Origin: Ricinus communis
Taxonomy: Eukaryota > Streptophyta > Magnoliopsida > Malpighiales > Euphorbiaceae
Length of the DNA stretch: 64,000 bases
NCBI RefSeq assembly: GCF_019578655.1
Contig: NC_063258.1
Span: forward strand, 31,748,802-31,812,801
Direction of reading: 5' to 3'
Shown here: piece by piece, positions 62,461 through 64,000 of the stretch
How positions within the stretch are numbered: position 1 is the first letter of the stretch
Layout: each line of letters starts with the position of its first letter
Position numbers and translations under genes: made by a program
Notes under the pieces: model-generated
What the model was told of the DNA's origin: nothing
The model's input: only the letters and a program-made list of their open reading frames with translations
Databases searched by the model: none

Positions 62461-64000
62461 ATGGCCAAAGTTGGTGAGCAATCCACTTCTATCGCTCCTC
62501 CCGCTCCTAGGGAAGGAGGAAAGGATGGTGGAAAAGCCGTAAGGATAAGTCCCGAGACGTAATTGACGCAATGGAAGAGAGGCTAGTCAAGGTGGAGACT
62601 GTCGTTTCCGATTGGGGGGATAAAATCAAAGACATGGACCTTCGCATCGAGAAGCTAGAGTCCAAGGAGGATGATAGGGAGCTTCATGGGGAGGTGCAAG
62701 GTGCTTTAAACATTCTCGCCGATAATTTTTAGCGAGGGACAATGAGGTTCTTAAGAAGTTGCTTGTCCAATGCATGGAGAAGGTCGATAAGCTTGAGGTG
62801 GATTTAACTTGTGCAAGACCGCGTTGGCGAGTAGTTGGGAGCGCAAGTCACAATGGTGCACAAAGTCGATGCTCATAAACCAAAGGCTTATAGTAGGGCT
62901 AGGAGTGCGAGGGAGATCGACAACTTCTTATGGAACTTGGAGAGATATTTTGATGCAGTAGGCATAGTGGACGAAGCCACTAAAGTAAAGTTTGTATCTT
63001 TATTTAAGTGATGTTGCTACCGTGTGGTGGAGATGCAGATACGAGGATGTGGAAAAGGGCCTTTACACCATTGATACGTGGGATGATTTTGTGCAGGAGC
63101 TTAAGAAGCAATTCTATCCTGATAATGCCGAAAAGGAGGCAAGGTCAAACCTTCGACGACTCCAACATAGAGATTGCTACATTCAGGAATATGTGAAAGA
63201 ATTCTCCGAATTGATATTGGAAATTCTTAACTTGCGAGAGAAAGAAGCATTCTATGCCTTTATTGATGGCTTGTCACAGTGGGCTCAATTGGAGCTAGAA
63301 AGGCGAGCTGTGCAAGACCTTGCCACTGCGATGGCGATCGCCGAGTCCTTAATTGAGTTGAAGAAGGACTTGTTTAAGCCTAAGGTAAAAAAGTACGAGG
63401 GAAGTGACAAAGGTGGAGAGGTAGGGGAAGATCTTCTACCAAGGATGGCAAGGCTTCATACAAGGACAAAGGCAAGTGGAAGAAGGAAGACAAGGGTGGT
63501 TCTTCTCCGAAAAAGCTTGCTTGCTTCATTTGCGATGGATCTCATCGTGCTTACGAGTGTCCAAAGTGTGGGAAGCTTGGAGCCTTAGTAATCACCGACG
63601 AGGAGAAGCAAGAAGAAAACGAATAATTACCTCCTTTCGACTCCTTAATGCCATCCAGGCTAAAGTGGAACAAAAGCCTCGTGGTCAAATGTATGTGGAG
63701 ACTAATGTCGGAGGCACAAGCTATGGTGGATACTGAGGCCGATACGGTGTACATGGCGAAGTAGGTGGTTGACTTTATAGGGCTATCTTATAAAAAGGAG
63801 AAGGGCTATATCAAGGGTGTAAATGCTAAGAGGCTACCCATCGTTGGCATATAGTGAGAGGGACAAATATTCATATAGACCAATGCCAAGGTAAGGTCAA
63901 TATCATCATTGCTCCTATTGATGATCAATGTTTTTATTTTGGCATGGACTTCCACGATATGGTGAAGGCATTCTTAGTTCCCTACACCAACACCATATGC
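62461..64000 (+). pseudogene. Ty3/gypsy gag and protease, decayed, runs off the right edge
   Basis: An ATG at 62461 opens a gag frame that breaks after about 30 codons. Coiled-coil-like text (MEERLVKVETVVSDWGDKI) continues in another frame. The capsid region is best kept at 62992-63400 (YLSDVATVWWR, TWDDFVQELKKQFYP, SNLRRLQHRD, EYVKEFSEL). A CCHC knuckle (CFICDGSHRAYEC) lies at about 63524-63562, in a shifted frame. The aspartic-protease motif Asp-Thr-Gly is changed to Asp-Thr-Glu (63729-63737), and stops follow at 63762-63764 and later. The element cannot make active protease. RT and the rest lie outside the window. Confidence 0.88.

Noticed and set aside
62223..62486. An 87-codon minus-strand frame
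   Set aside because: It is antisense to the gypsy LTR and primer-binding site and has no similarity to known proteins.

Overview
This is nuclear DNA from a flowering plant, most likely a eudicot. Every gene has GT-AG introns, intergenic DNA is very AT-rich, and the window holds Ty1/copia, Ty3/gypsy and Helitron-type elements. Several proteins match Arabidopsis families closely in length and motif. The species cannot be fixed from sequence alone; a woody rosid such as a member of the Malpighiales is only a guess.

Layout from left to right. (1) 340-4269, minus strand: the first six coding exons of an OB-fold (DUF1767/RMI1-N, TDRD3-like) gene that runs off the left edge. (2) About 4.3-12.1 kb: AT-rich intergenic DNA. 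(3) 12155-22877, plus: an intact 24-exon full-size PDR-type ABC transporter, the ABCG32/PEC1 orthologue. (4) 22.9-28.9 kb: AT-rich DNA with eroded Helitron-like elements, two of them head to tail. (5) 28943-32926, plus: a two-exon gibberellin 3-oxidase. (6) 33262-39676: a broken second copy of the 3' end of ABCG32. It was split by a TIR-type element, which was itself hit by a 3.2 kb solo LTR with a perfect 5-bp target duplication. (7) 39721-43854: a degenerate Ty1/copia element with both LTRs. (8) 44847-47059, plus: QCR7 of respiratory complex III. (9) 52546-55178, plus: a secreted cell-wall DUF642 protein. (10) 56040-57370: a Ran pseudogene with an internal deletion. (11) 59149-61055, plus: intact Ran GTPase. 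(12) 61.85 kb to the right edge: the 5' LTR, primer-binding site and decayed gag-protease of a Ty3/gypsy element.

The genes do not form a pathway. ABCG32 acts in cuticle formation, GA3ox makes bioactive gibberellin, QCR7 is mitochondrial, DUF642 is apoplastic and Ran drives nuclear transport. Five of the six have complete, in-phase exon models whose summed lengths match their families: 1420, 354, 122, 364 and 221 residues.

I found no convincing new biological system. The most interesting observations are structural: the three-layer nested insertion, the duplicated splice acceptor in ABCG32 intron 18, the tandem Helitron-like pair, the Ran gene and pseudogene pair, and a possible internal exon duplication in the OB-fold gene.
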